Shown here: positions 44,476 through 52,520 of the stretch, piece after piece
Position numbering within the stretch: the stretch's first letter is position 1
Layout: each line of letters starts with the position of its first letter
Origin: Hymenobacter gummosus
GTDB taxonomy: Bacteria > Bacteroidota > Bacteroidia > Cytophagales > Hymenobacteraceae
Assembly: GCF_003970915.1 (NCBI RefSeq)
Contig: NZ_RXOF01000001.1
Span: 186,001 to 250,000, forward strand
DNA: 64,000 bases
Direction of reading: 5' to 3'
Program-made: the position numbers and the translations under genes
The notes under the pieces: generated by a model
Database searches by the model: none
What the model was told of the DNA's origin: nothing
The model's input: the letters and a program-made list of their open reading frames with translations, nothing else

Positions 44476-45489
44476 ATGTCAACGACCATAGATCAACTCC
44501 CCCTGTCCGTGCTGGAGCTGGCTCCCATCCTGGAGGGCGGCACGCCCGCCGATACTTTCCGCCGCAGCCTCGACCTGGCCCGGCACGTGGAGCAGTGGGG
44601 CTACCGCCGCTTCTGGCTGGCCGAGCACCACAACATGGCCAGCATTGCCTCCTCGGCCACGTCCGTGCTCATCGGCCACATTGCCGGCGGCACCTCCACC
44701 ATCCGCGTGGGCTCGGGCGGCATCATGCTGCCCAACCACGCCCCGCTCATCGTGGCCGAGCAGTTCGGCACGCTGGCCTCGCTCTACCCCGGCCGCATCG
44801 ACCTGGGCCTGGGCCGCGCCCCCGGCACCGACCAGCTGACCGCCCACGCCCTGCGCCGGGATTTGCAGGGCTCCGTCAACGACTTCCCGCAGAACGTGCA
44901 GGAGCTGCTGACCTACCTCTCGGCCGAAAACCGCGGCAGCCGGGTGCGGGCTATTCCCGGCGAAGGACTCGATATTCCGGTCTGGCTGCTGGGCTCCAGC
45001 ACCTTCAGCGCCCAGCTGGCGGCTTACCTGGGTTTGCCCTTCGCCTTTGCCAGCCACTTCGCCCCGGCCCAGCTGCAGGCGGCGCTGCACCTGTACCGTG
45101 AGAATTTCCGCCCGTCCGAGTACCTGCAGCAGCCCTACGCCGCCGCCTGCGTCAACGTCATTGCCGCCGACACCAACGAGGAAGCCGAGCGGCTGGCCAC
45201 CTCGTTTTTCCAGCTGGCCACCAACATCGTGCGCGGTACCTCCAAGCCTCTGCAGCCGCCCGTGGCCAGCATGGAGGGCCTGTGGAGCGACCTGGAAGAG
45301 GAGTCGGTGCGCATGATGATGGCCTACGCCTTTATCGGCAGCGCGGCCAAGGTGCGCAAGCAGGTAGAACAGTTCGTGCAGGCCACCCAGGTGGATGAGC
45401 TGCTGGTCGTCTCCCACATCTACGACCACGCGGCCCGGCTCCGCTCCTACGAGTTGCTCCACAACGCGCTGCGGGAGCCAGTAGGTTAG
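44476..45489 (+). CDS. Luciferase-like (LLM) flavin-dependent oxidoreductase
   Basis: 337 aa. TIM-barrel of the bacterial luciferase superfamily: SVLELAPI at the start, [64 protein letters not shown]. It matches the MsnO8/YhbW-type group that oxidises organic substrates with reduced FMN. No reductase partner is adjacent and the substrate is unknown. It is followed by a palindromic repeat with an inner terminator. Confidence 0.92.
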   Translation: MSTTIDQLPLSVLELAPILEGGTPADTFRRSLDLARHVEQWGYRRFWLAEHHNMASIASSATSVLIGHIAGGTSTIRVGSGGIMLPNHAPLIVAEQFGTLASLYPGRIDLGLGRAPGTDQLTAHALRRDLQGSVNDFPQNVQELLTYLSAENRGSRVRAIPGEGLDIPVWLLGSSTFSAQLAAYLGLPFAFASHFAPAQLQAALHLYRENFRPSEYLQQPYAAACVNVIAADTNEEAERLATSFFQLATNIVRGTSKPLQPPVASMEGLWSDLEEESVRMMMAYAFIGSAAKVRKQVEQFVQATQVDELLVVSHIYDHAARLRSYELLHNALREPVG

Positions 45490-45498
45490 GAGGGAAAG

Positions 45499-45693
45499 AA
45501 CGTCATCCTGAGCAACGCGAAGGACCTTCCTCCTGCCCTGTACCGCCGCTGCCTACGAAGTGCAGGCGTTCCGCAAAGGCGGTAAAAAAGAAGCGCAGCC
45601 ACCAAGACCCGGACGATTGGGCGTTGGTGGCTGCGCTTTTCCGTTTGTGCGGGGTGCGAGGAAGGTCCTTCGGCTACGCCTCAGGATGACGTT
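45499..45693. repeat. GTCATCCTGAGC nested palindrome, copy A
   Basis: Outer arms (AACGTCATCCTGAGC...AAGGACCTTCC and the inverse GGAAGGTCCTT...TCAGGATGACGTT) enclose an inner perfect 15-bp hairpin, 45591-45605 with 45624-45638 (AAGCGCAGCCACCAA), with T-runs. It sits between converging genes and the inner stem is a plausible bidirectional terminator. Copy B is 58460-58687. Confidence 0.85.
45591..45641. terminator. Inner terminator hairpin of repeat copy A
   Basis: A 15-bp stem with A-run before and TTTT after, between two converging genes. Confidence 0.75.
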
Positions 45694-45712
45694 CTGTTTG
45701 TTGCCGTTCTAA

Positions 45713-48325
45713 TCAGAGCCTCGCTCCTACCACCACCGTCTTCTTGTACTCCTTTTTGCTCCCGCCGCCGGGCTTGTACAGCTCGATGAGCATCACGTAG
45801 TAGCCAATCGGCGCTTTGCGGCTGCTGTCGGTGAGGCCATCCCACTGGAAAAAGCCCGTGGTGGGCAGCGTCTCGTTGCGCACCAGGCGGCGGGTGAGGC
45901 GGCCCTGGGCGTCGTACACCGTCACGCTGGCGGCGTAGCCGGCCGCGTCGAGGTTGTAGCGCAGCGTCGTGTAGTCCTGCTGCCCGTCGTCGTCGGGAGT
46001 GAATACTTCGGGCTCCACCGCAAACTGCTGGCTGTTGGCCGACTCGGCCAGGAACTGCGAGTTGCGCCGCCCCGGCGTGGCGTAGCCCACGCTGCCGGCC
46101 GCCGAGTGGAAGTTAGCGCCGCGGCTGGGCCCGTCGGGGCGCAGGCGCTCCAGAGAGACGCCGTCCCGGGTGTCGAGCAGGGCCAGGTGCATGTCCTCCG
46201 AGTAGTCGAACCGGTCGATGCGCAGGCCCTGGGCGTTGCTGATGACCACGCTGCCCGCGTCGTCGGGGAAGGTGGGCAGGGTTAGGGCGGGCAGGAAGGC
46301 GGCCGGGTCATTGCTGCTCGGATACTGGGCCTGCACCACGTCGGGGCGGGAAGTCAGCACGGCCAGCTGCCCGGGGGCCAGCACGTAGGCGTCGGTAATG
46401 ATAACCCGGGAGTCGAGGGTGCTGTCGGGCCGCACGCGGGTGATGGTCCAGCCCTGCAGGTCGATGTACTTGTCGGAGCGGTTGAGCAGCTCCACGAAGT
46501 CGACGGCCTCGGTGCGGGGGTTGAACAGGATTTCGTTGATAACCACGTCGCCGCGGGCGGCTACTGAGGGCAGGGCCAGCGTGCCCGAGGTGGCCGGGCC
46601 GGCGGCGTTGCCCACGCAGTCGGTGGCGCGCTGCACCGTCACGGTGTAGGGCTGATTCACCGTCAGCGGGGCGGCCAGCGTCAGCTCCACCGAGCGGAAG
46701 TCGAAGGGCACGGGCGAGGCGCGCTGCACGGCCGGGCCGCCGCTGCCCAGGCTGTACAGGGCGGGGTTGGCGGCCTGGGCGCTGTCGAGCTTTTCGGCGA
46801 ACTGCAGACGGACAAGCGTGGGCGTGGCGGCCACGGCCCGCAGCAGCGCCGGCGCGGTGCGGTCGGGGTTCGAGGCCCGCACCGAGTTCTGCCGGCCGGG
46901 CGTGCCGCCGCTGGCATCGGTGCTGGCCAGCCAGTTGTCCATGCCGCCGCAGGGGTTGCCGGTATCCACCATTTCCAGCGTCCAGCCCCCGTCCTTTTTG
47001 CTGTTGTCGCGGTACCAGGTATCGGCGTAGTTCACTTCGAAAATCAGGCGCCCGTCGCGGCCACGCAGCAGCAGCTGGTCCCCGGCGTTGGTCAGGGAGG
47101 GGAAGTTGGTCAGGCCGAACACCTTGCCGAAGGCGGCAAACTGCGCCGTGCGGGTGCTGGCGCACACCACCGCGTACTCACCTGGAAGCAGCGTGGCCCC
47201 GGCCGCAAACACCGCCGCGGAGCTGGCCCCGGCCTTGGTCAGCCGCACTCCGGCCAGGTCCAGCGGGTTGGTGGCCGAGGGGTTATAGATTTCGATAAAC
47301 TCCGAGGCCGGCAGCCCCACCTGCGGGGTTTCGTCGGCCAGGATTTCGGTGATGAGCAGCTGGTTCGGGCCGGGCTGAATGGGCGTGCCGCTGTAGCTGA
47401 ACGTGGCCGTGAGCGGGCCGCTGGCCACGTTGCCGAAGAGGTCCACCACGTTGCGGGCTTCCAGGGTGCTCTGGCCCAGCGGGAAGGTGCCGGCGAAAGT
47501 CAGGTGCACCAGCCCGGGGTCGTTGGCGTCGCGCACGGCGCTGGTGGCCGTGGCCCCGCTGGCCAGCCGGAAGGCCGAGGCGGGCGTATTGGCCGCCACG
47601 GGCTCGTTGAAGAGCACGTCGAGCTGGGTGCCGCTCTGCGGAGTGGCACTGCTCAGCAGCGGGGCGTTGGTATCCGAAACGCGGAAGTCATCGAAGTAGA
47701 AGCTGCGGTTATTGGCCGAAGAATACGTCAGCAGCACGCCCACATACTGGCTGCGCTGGTAAGTGTTGTCGGTGGCAGTGCCCTCGCTCACGTAGGTGGT
47801 GCCGCCGGTCAGGTCGCGCTCCAGGTTCCACGCGCCGGCGGTGCTGCGCGTCACCCGCACCCGCACCAGGTTGTTGGTGCTGGAGGACAGCGTGAGGTCG
47901 GCGCCGTTGATGACGTAGGTGCCCGAGCCGGTGGCGTCCTTGCGGAACAGGGCCACCTCGTCGGGGGTGCCGCCCAGGCGCACGAAGTAGCCGCGGTTGC
48001 CGCTGGCCTTCAGGTCGGCCTGCTCCGAAATCAGCCACACGTCGGCCAGGTTGCCGCCCGAGGTAGCCAGGCGCAGGTTGGCCCAGAACTCCCACACGGT
48101 GCCCGTCACGGCCTGCACCGGCGTCACCAGCTGCAGCTGGGTGCCCGTCACGGCCGGGCCGTTGCTTTGCAGCTGCTGGGCCGTCACCTGGAAGGAGGTG
48201 GCGTCGCCGGTCCAGGCGGGGTTGGCGGTAAAGTCGCCGTCGGAGAAGTTGTCGGTGAGCTGGGCGGCGGCCGGCAGGGCCGCGAGCAGCGTCAGACCCA
48301 GCGCGCAGAGTACGCGTGTGAGCAT
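45713..48325 (-). CDS. Secreted lamin-tail-domain protein with gliding/FlgD-like C-terminus
   Basis: 870 aa from the ATG at 48325 (MLTRVLCALG); a TTG two codons upstream is less likely. Signal peptide ends at PAAAQ, about 22. A beta-sandwich (about 25-200), Ig-like segments (SATPQSGTQLDVLF), and two lamin-tail domains (LLITEILADETPQVG...FIEIYNP about 330; VVINEILFNPRTEAVDFVELLN about 600). The C-terminus (PEVFTPDDDGQQDYTTLRYNL, DAQGRLTRRLV, IGYYVMLIELY) is FlgD/type-B-sorting-like. Extracellular; lamin-tail domains may bind nucleic acid or sugars. Function unknown. Confidence 0.88.
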   Translation of the reverse strand: MLTRVLCALGLTLLAALPAAAQLTDNFSDGDFTANPAWTGDATSFQVTAQQLQSNGPAVTGTQLQLVTPVQAVTGTVWEFWANLRLATSGGNLADVWLISEQADLKASGNRGYFVRLGGTPDEVALFRKDATGSGTYVINGADLTLSSSTNNLVRVRVTRSTAGAWNLERDLTGGTTYVSEGTATDNTYQRSQYVGVLLTYSSANNRSFYFDDFRVSDTNAPLLSSATPQSGTQLDVLFNEPVAANTPASAFRLASGATATSAVRDANDPGLVHLTFAGTFPLGQSTLEARNVVDLFGNVASGPLTATFSYSGTPIQPGPNQLLITEILADETPQVGLPASEFIEIYNPSATNPLDLAGVRLTKAGASSAAVFAAGATLLPGEYAVVCASTRTAQFAAFGKVFGLTNFPSLTNAGDQLLLRGRDGRLIFEVNYADTWYRDNSKKDGGWTLEMVDTGNPCGGMDNWLASTDASGGTPGRQNSVRASNPDRTAPALLRAVAATPTLVRLQFAEKLDSAQAANPALYSLGSGGPAVQRASPVPFDFRSVELTLAAPLTVNQPYTVTVQRATDCVGNAAGPATSGTLALPSVAARGDVVINEILFNPRTEAVDFVELLNRSDKYIDLQGWTITRVRPDSTLDSRVIITDAYVLAPGQLAVLTSRPDVVQAQYPSSNDPAAFLPALTLPTFPDDAGSVVISNAQGLRIDRFDYSEDMHLALLDTRDGVSLERLRPDGPSRGANFHSAAGSVGYATPGRRNSQFLAESANSQQFAVEPEVFTPDDDGQQDYTTLRYNLDAAGYAASVTVYDAQGRLTRRLVRNETLPTTGFFQWDGLTDSSRKAPIGYYVMLIELYKPGGGSKKEYKKTVVVGARL

Positions 48326-48509
48326 AGGCAAGGCAGAGTAGTCCCGGAGAAGCGGTTTTGGGGCAGCTGATTCCGCCGGAATCCAATTGAATCCCGGTCG
48401 GAGCCTGTTGAACCGATACGCAAGCTAAGCCATTGCCTGCAATTCCGCGCGTTTTTCCCGATTTTTGCGGGCCGCTCCGTCCGGATGCGGTATAGCCCTG
48501 ATACAGAAG

Positions 48510-49505
48510 ATGAAAGTAGCCGTCGTTGGCGCCACCGGCCTGGTGGGTGGCGAAATGCTGAAAGTGCTCGAGGAGCGCGACTTCCCCGTAACCGAATTGC
48601 TGCCCGTGGCCTCCGAAAAATCGGTGGGCCAGCTGATTACTTTCAAGGGCAAACAGTACCCCGTGGTGAGCATGGATGCGGCCATCGAAGCCCGCCCGGC
48701 CGTGGCCATTTTCTCGGCCGGCGGCTCGGTGTCGAAGGAGCAGGCCCCGCGCTTCGCCGAAGCGGGCACGGTGGTTATCGACAACTCCTCGGCCTGGCGC
48801 ATGGACCCGGCCAAGAAGCTGGTGGTACCCGAAGTCAACGCCGCCGCCCTCACGCCCGAGGATAAAATCATTGCCAACCCCAACTGCTCCACCATTCAGA
48901 TGGTGGTGGCCCTGAGCCGCCTGCACGAAGCCTACAAGGTGGAGCGCGTGGTGGTCAGCACCTACCAGAGCGTGACGGGCACCGGCAAAAAGGCCGTCGA
49001 CCAGCTTATGCAGGAGCGCGCCGGCCAGGAGCCCACCAATCCCGCCTACCCCCACCGCATCGACCTGAACGTGCTGCCCCACATCGACGTGTTCGAGGAC
49101 AACGGCTACACCAAGGAGGAGATGAAGATGGTGAAGGAGACGAAGAAGATTATGGGCGACGAGAGCATCCGCGTGACGGCCACCACGGTGCGCATCCCGG
49201 TAATGGGCGGCCACTCCGAGTCGGTAAACGTGGAATTCGCCCGGGACTTCGACCTGGCGGAAGTGCGCCGCCTGCTGAGCGAGACGCCCGGCGTGGAGGT
49301 GGTCGACGACCCGGCCAACAACCGCTACCCCATGCCCAAGGACGCCCACGGCAAGGACGCCGTGCTGGTGGGCCGCCTGCGCCGCGACGAGTCGCAGCCC
49401 AACACCCTGAACATGTGGGTAGTAGCCGACAACCTGCGCAAGGGCGCCGCCACCAACGCCGTGCAGATTGCCGAGTACCTGCTCGGGCAGGGCTGGATTA
49501 AGTAA
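48510..49505 (+). CDS. asd: Aspartate-semialdehyde dehydrogenase
   Basis: 331 aa from MKVAVVGATGLVGGEML (NADP loop GATGLVG). The catalytic Cys is in ANPNCSTIQ (about residue 126), with the acceptor region TYQSVTGTG and the late GGHSESVNVEF. It reduces aspartyl phosphate to aspartate semialdehyde, the branch point to lysine/diaminopimelate, threonine and methionine. It is monocistronic. GATTTTTG about 45 nt upstream is a possible -7 element. Confidence 0.96.
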   Translation: MKVAVVGATGLVGGEMLKVLEERDFPVTELLPVASEKSVGQLITFKGKQYPVVSMDAAIEARPAVAIFSAGGSVSKEQAPRFAEAGTVVIDNSSAWRMDPAKKLVVPEVNAAALTPEDKIIANPNCSTIQMVVALSRLHEAYKVERVVVSTYQSVTGTGKKAVDQLMQERAGQEPTNPAYPHRIDLNVLPHIDVFEDNGYTKEEMKMVKETKKIMGDESIRVTATTVRIPVMGGHSESVNVEFARDFDLAEVRRLLSETPGVEVVDDPANNRYPMPKDAHGKDAVLVGRLRRDESQPNTLNMWVVADNLRKGAATNAVQIAEYLLGQGWIK

Positions 49506-49506
49506 G

Positions 49507-49670
49507 CTGAGGCTAGAAGCTAGAGCTAGTTCCCCTCCTCAGCTGAGGAGGGGCTAGGGGCGGTTGGCCCTGCTTTAGAACATCATCTAGCGCTAGTATT
49601 TCTAACTCTAGTTTTTCAACCACCCCTAGCCCCTCCTCATCTGAGGAGGGGAACTAGCCCTAGCTTTGGC
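49507..49670. repeat. Palindromic intergenic element with C-rich arms
   Basis: The arm at about 49525-49565 (CTAGTTCCCCTCCTCAGCTG...) is inverted at about 49617-49657. Each arm also contains its own small palindrome (CCCCTCCTCAGCTGAGGAGGGG), so the structure can fold as one long hairpin or two. Confidence 0.85.
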
Positions 49671-49709
49671 TTACTCCATTTAATCTTTCATTCCTACGCC
49701 GCTATTTCG

Positions 49710-50777
49710 ATGCGTTTACCCCTGCTTCTCGGCGGCGCGCTGCTGCTCAGCCTGCCCCTGGCCGCCCAGACGACGCCCGCGCCGGCCCGGGCCGAGCCGA
49801 TTTATACCTACGTGGAGCAGATGCCGGTGCCGGCGGGCGGGCTGGCCATTGCCCTGCAGCACATTCAGAACCACCTGCGTTACTCGGCCGAGGCCCAGCG
49901 GCTGGGCGTGCAGGGCAAGGTGTTCGTGAAGTTCGTGGTGGATGCGGCCGGCAAGGTGCAGCAGCCCACCGTGCTCAAAGGCCTGGGCGCGGGCTGCGAC
50001 GAAGAAGCCCTGCGCCTCATCCGGGAGCTGGCCGACTGGACGCCCGGCAAGCAAAACGGGCAGACGGTGAGCGTGTACTACACCCTGCCGGTGGCCTTCA
50101 CCCTGCCCGATAACGCGGCGCCCGTAGCGGCCGGCGCCCCGTCCACGGCCGACCGGGTGTATACCTACGCGGAGCAGATGCCCCAGCCGCCCGGCGGCAT
50201 CCAGGGGCTGATTCAGTACCTGGGCCAGACGATTCGGTATCCGGACGAGGCGGTGCAGCAGCGCCTAGAGGGCAAGGTGTTCGTGAACTTCGTGGTGGAC
50301 AGCCAGGGCCGCATTCAGGACGCCAAGGTGACCAAAGGTGTGCACCCGCTGCTCGATGCCGAGGCCCTGCGCGTAATCAGCCAGCTGCCGGCCTGGACGC
50401 CCGGGCGGCAGGAGGGCCAGCCGGTGAACGTGTCGTACACGCTGCCGCTGACCTTTGAGCTGCCGGCCGCACCCAAGTACCCCCACGACGTGCCGGCGGA
50501 ATACCCGGGCGGCATGGATGCCATGCGGCGCGACTTGCGCACGGCCCTGCGCAAAGCCCACATCAAAGCCGAAGGCCGGGTGTTCGTGCAGTTCGTGGTC
50601 GACGCGACCGGGCAGGTGCAGGAGCCGAAGCTGCTCAAGAGCCTGGGCCCTGACCTGGACGCCGGCATCCTGCGGGCGGTGCAGACGCTGCGCACGTGGA
50701 AGCCCGCCCAGTACCAGGGCCGCCCGGTGCCCGTGGCGTTTACCATCCCCGTGGACTTCGGCCCCGCCGGCCAGTAG
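49710..50777 (+). CDS. Exported protein with three tandem TonB C-terminal domains
   Basis: 355 aa. Signal peptide to about 19 (LPLAAQ), with no membrane anchor after it. Three repeats of a TonB_C-like domain: about 30-130, 150-250 and 260-352. Each has a central GKVFVKFVVDAAGKVQ-type strand (GKVFVNFVVDSQGRIQ; GRVFVQFVVDATGQVQ), then an acidic helix and a WTPGKQNGQ/WTPGRQEGQ/WKPAQYQGR strand. TonB_C normally binds receptor plugs; without an inner-membrane anchor this protein could not transmit energy itself. Possible role as a periplasmic binder of TonB-box proteins. Function is inferred. Confidence 0.85.
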   Translation: MRLPLLLGGALLLSLPLAAQTTPAPARAEPIYTYVEQMPVPAGGLAIALQHIQNHLRYSAEAQRLGVQGKVFVKFVVDAAGKVQQPTVLKGLGAGCDEEALRLIRELADWTPGKQNGQTVSVYYTLPVAFTLPDNAAPVAAGAPSTADRVYTYAEQMPQPPGGIQGLIQYLGQTIRYPDEAVQQRLEGKVFVNFVVDSQGRIQDAKVTKGVHPLLDAEALRVISQLPAWTPGRQEGQPVNVSYTLPLTFELPAAPKYPHDVPAEYPGGMDAMRRDLRTALRKAHIKAEGRVFVQFVVDATGQVQEPKLLKSLGPDLDAGILRAVQTLRTWKPAQYQGRPVPVAFTIPVDFGPAGQ

Positions 50778-50806
50778 CGGGTAGTGGTATTGAGCCCAGG
50801 CAAACC

Positions 50807-50965
50807 AGCCGCGTAGCGGCGCCACGTCAATAGAAATTGGCAGGCAAGAACGTTTCGAGCTCCGCAGGAGCGGCACCTTGCCCGCGCGGTCAGGGTGCCG
50901 CTCCTGCGGAGCTCGGGTTCATTTCCTGCAGACGGATGCTATTGACGTGGCGCCGCTACGCGGCT
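50807..50965. repeat. Doubly nested palindromic intergenic element
   Basis: Perfect 27-bp outer arms at 50807-50833 and 50939-50965, and perfect 22-bp inner arms at 50856-50877 and 50894-50915 (CGAGCTCCGCAGGAGCGGCA...). The hairpin could reach about 50 paired bases in two stacked stems with a bulge. Confidence 0.92.
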
Positions 50966-51034
50966 GGGATACGGCAGCAGGCTGGCTGTCCAACCAACTT
51001 TAGGGGCTATAGCACGTCCCGCGGCTCGGGCGGC

Positions 51035-51799
51035 TTACTCTTCCGAGTTGAACACGCGGCCGGCGAAGTCGAGCACGGCGCGGCGCGTCACGGCGGGCTG
51101 CTCGAAGAAGCCCACGTGGCCCACGCCGTCGAGGATGAGCACGTGGCTTTCAGCGGGCAGGCTGATCTGCGGCAGCAGGCTGTCGACGGTGACGGCCACG
51201 TCGTCCTTGCCGATGATGAACTGCACGGGGTAGTCGGCCTTGCGCAGCACGGCGGTGCGGTCGGGGCGCTGCTTCATGGCCTTGAGGGCGCCGATGATGC
51301 TGGCCTCGGGCGTGGCCTTGCCGATTTCTTCGAGGAAGCAGCGCTCATCGACCAGCTTTTCGCGGTTGTCGGGAGCAAACAAGGGGCGCACGAAGGAGTC
51401 CATGAACTTCTCCACGCCGTGGCGCTGAATGAAGTCGATGTTTTTGTCGCGGTTGGCTTTGCGCTCCTCGGTGTCGGGCAGGGCGGTGCTGTGGAACAGG
51501 CTCAGGCCGGCCACCATGCTGGGGTAGCGCTCGGCAAAGGCCAGGGCCACGTAGCCGCCCATGCTGTGGCACACGAACACGGCCCGCTCGACGCCGCGCT
51601 GGCGCAGGTACTCGGCCAGGTAGCGGGCCTGGGCTTCCATCGAGTAGTCGCGGATGTCGTGCACGTTGGTGCCGAAGCCGAGCAGGTTGGGCGTGACGAG
51701 GCGGTAGTCATCGGGGAAGTCGCGGGTGAAGGCGGTCCAGACTTCGCGGCTTTCGGCAAAACCGTGCAGCAGCACGATGGTCGGTTGGGCGGTGCTCAT
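51035..51799 (-). CDS. Alpha/beta hydrolase
   Basis: 254 aa from the ATG at 51799. TIVLLHGFAESREVW (oxyanion region), nucleophile elbow VCHSMGGYVAL, and VGHVGFFEQP near the C-terminus for the catalytic His. It belongs to the epoxide-hydrolase/lactonase-like alpha/beta hydrolase superfamily, cytoplasmic, substrate unknown. It converges on the palindromic element at 50807-50965. Confidence 0.9.
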   Translation of the reverse strand: MSTAQPTIVLLHGFAESREVWTAFTRDFPDDYRLVTPNLLGFGTNVHDIRDYSMEAQARYLAEYLRQRGVERAVFVCHSMGGYVALAFAERYPSMVAGLSLFHSTALPDTEERKANRDKNIDFIQRHGVEKFMDSFVRPLFAPDNREKLVDERCFLEEIGKATPEASIIGALKAMKQRPDRTAVLRKADYPVQFIIGKDDVAVTVDSLLPQISLPAESHVLILDGVGHVGFFEQPAVTRRAVLDFAGRVFNSEE

Positions 51800-52035
51800 G
51801 GCAGCGGGGCGTGAAGGGTGCGGGGAAGGCAAAGCTACGGGAGTTGGCCGGGTCTGCGGCGGGGTTGGGGGCTGGCCTCGCACGATGGCGGTGCGCGGGG
51901 GCTAGACCTAGGGCCATGAATCCGGCTGCGGGGCGGTATCGGGCGGAAGGCGCGGGTGGGTGCTCGGCACAGCCGAGCTACGTAGGGCTCACTCGGCAAT
52001 AGCCGAGCGAGTGCGGCGATTGGTGGGTGAGCTGG
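51800..52035. other. Gap with short inverted repeats
   Basis: Contains paired GCTCGGCACAGCCGAGC and CTCGGCAATAGCCGAGCGAG (51962-52010). No gene recognised. Confidence 0.5.
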
Positions 52036-52410
52036 CGTAGATGCGGGGAAGCCTTGCGGTTGTAGTGAGTGAGCTGGCGTAGATGGTCGGAACGGCAGCG
52101 AAGATGGTTGGTAGCGCAGCGCAGGTTCCGGGAAGCTGGCGAAGAGAGTCGGTAACCTGGCGAAGATGCCGGGAAGCTGGCGAAGACGGTCGGTAGCTTG
52201 GTGAAGGCTCCGGGAAGCCAGCGAAGATTGTTGGAAGGCTATCGGAAGCGCCGGAAACCGTGTCGGAAGGCCAGAGAAATGTTGCGTAAGGACCGAGTAG
52301 CGTGTCGGAAGCGCCGGAAACCGTGTTGGAAGGGTTGAGTGACGTGTCGGAAGCACTGAGTAGAATTTCGTAAGGGCAGAGTAGCTTGTCGAAAGGGCCG
52401 GGTAGCGTGT
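52036..52410. repeat. Degenerate tandem array of 21-bp units
   Basis: About 18 adjacent units of 21 bp (a few of 20). In the first half they follow CGAAGAT-GGTCGGGAAGCTGG; in the second half CGGAAGGGCCGAGTAGCGTGT. Example starts: 52099, 52120, 52140, 52161, 52181, 52222, 52243, 52264, 52285, 52306, 52327, 52348, 52369, 52390. All three minus-strand frames stay open for a while because the unit is a codon multiple, giving heptads such as LPTRFPA. There is no start or coding bias, so I treat it as non-coding. It ends about 110 nt before the Wzi-like gene. Confidence 0.85.
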
Positions 52411-52520
52411 CGTAAATTATTAGCGAGGCGGCATGCCAGGCGGTAGCGGCCAGACGTTTCGGGCGGGAAGTGTAGCTTCGCTCGGGCTACTTGCGTATGC
52501 AGGCCGCTTATCTGCTCTCT

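Noticed and set aside
52036-52410. Possible CRISPR array
   Set aside because: Units are contiguous with no unique spacers, too short, and no cas gene is present.
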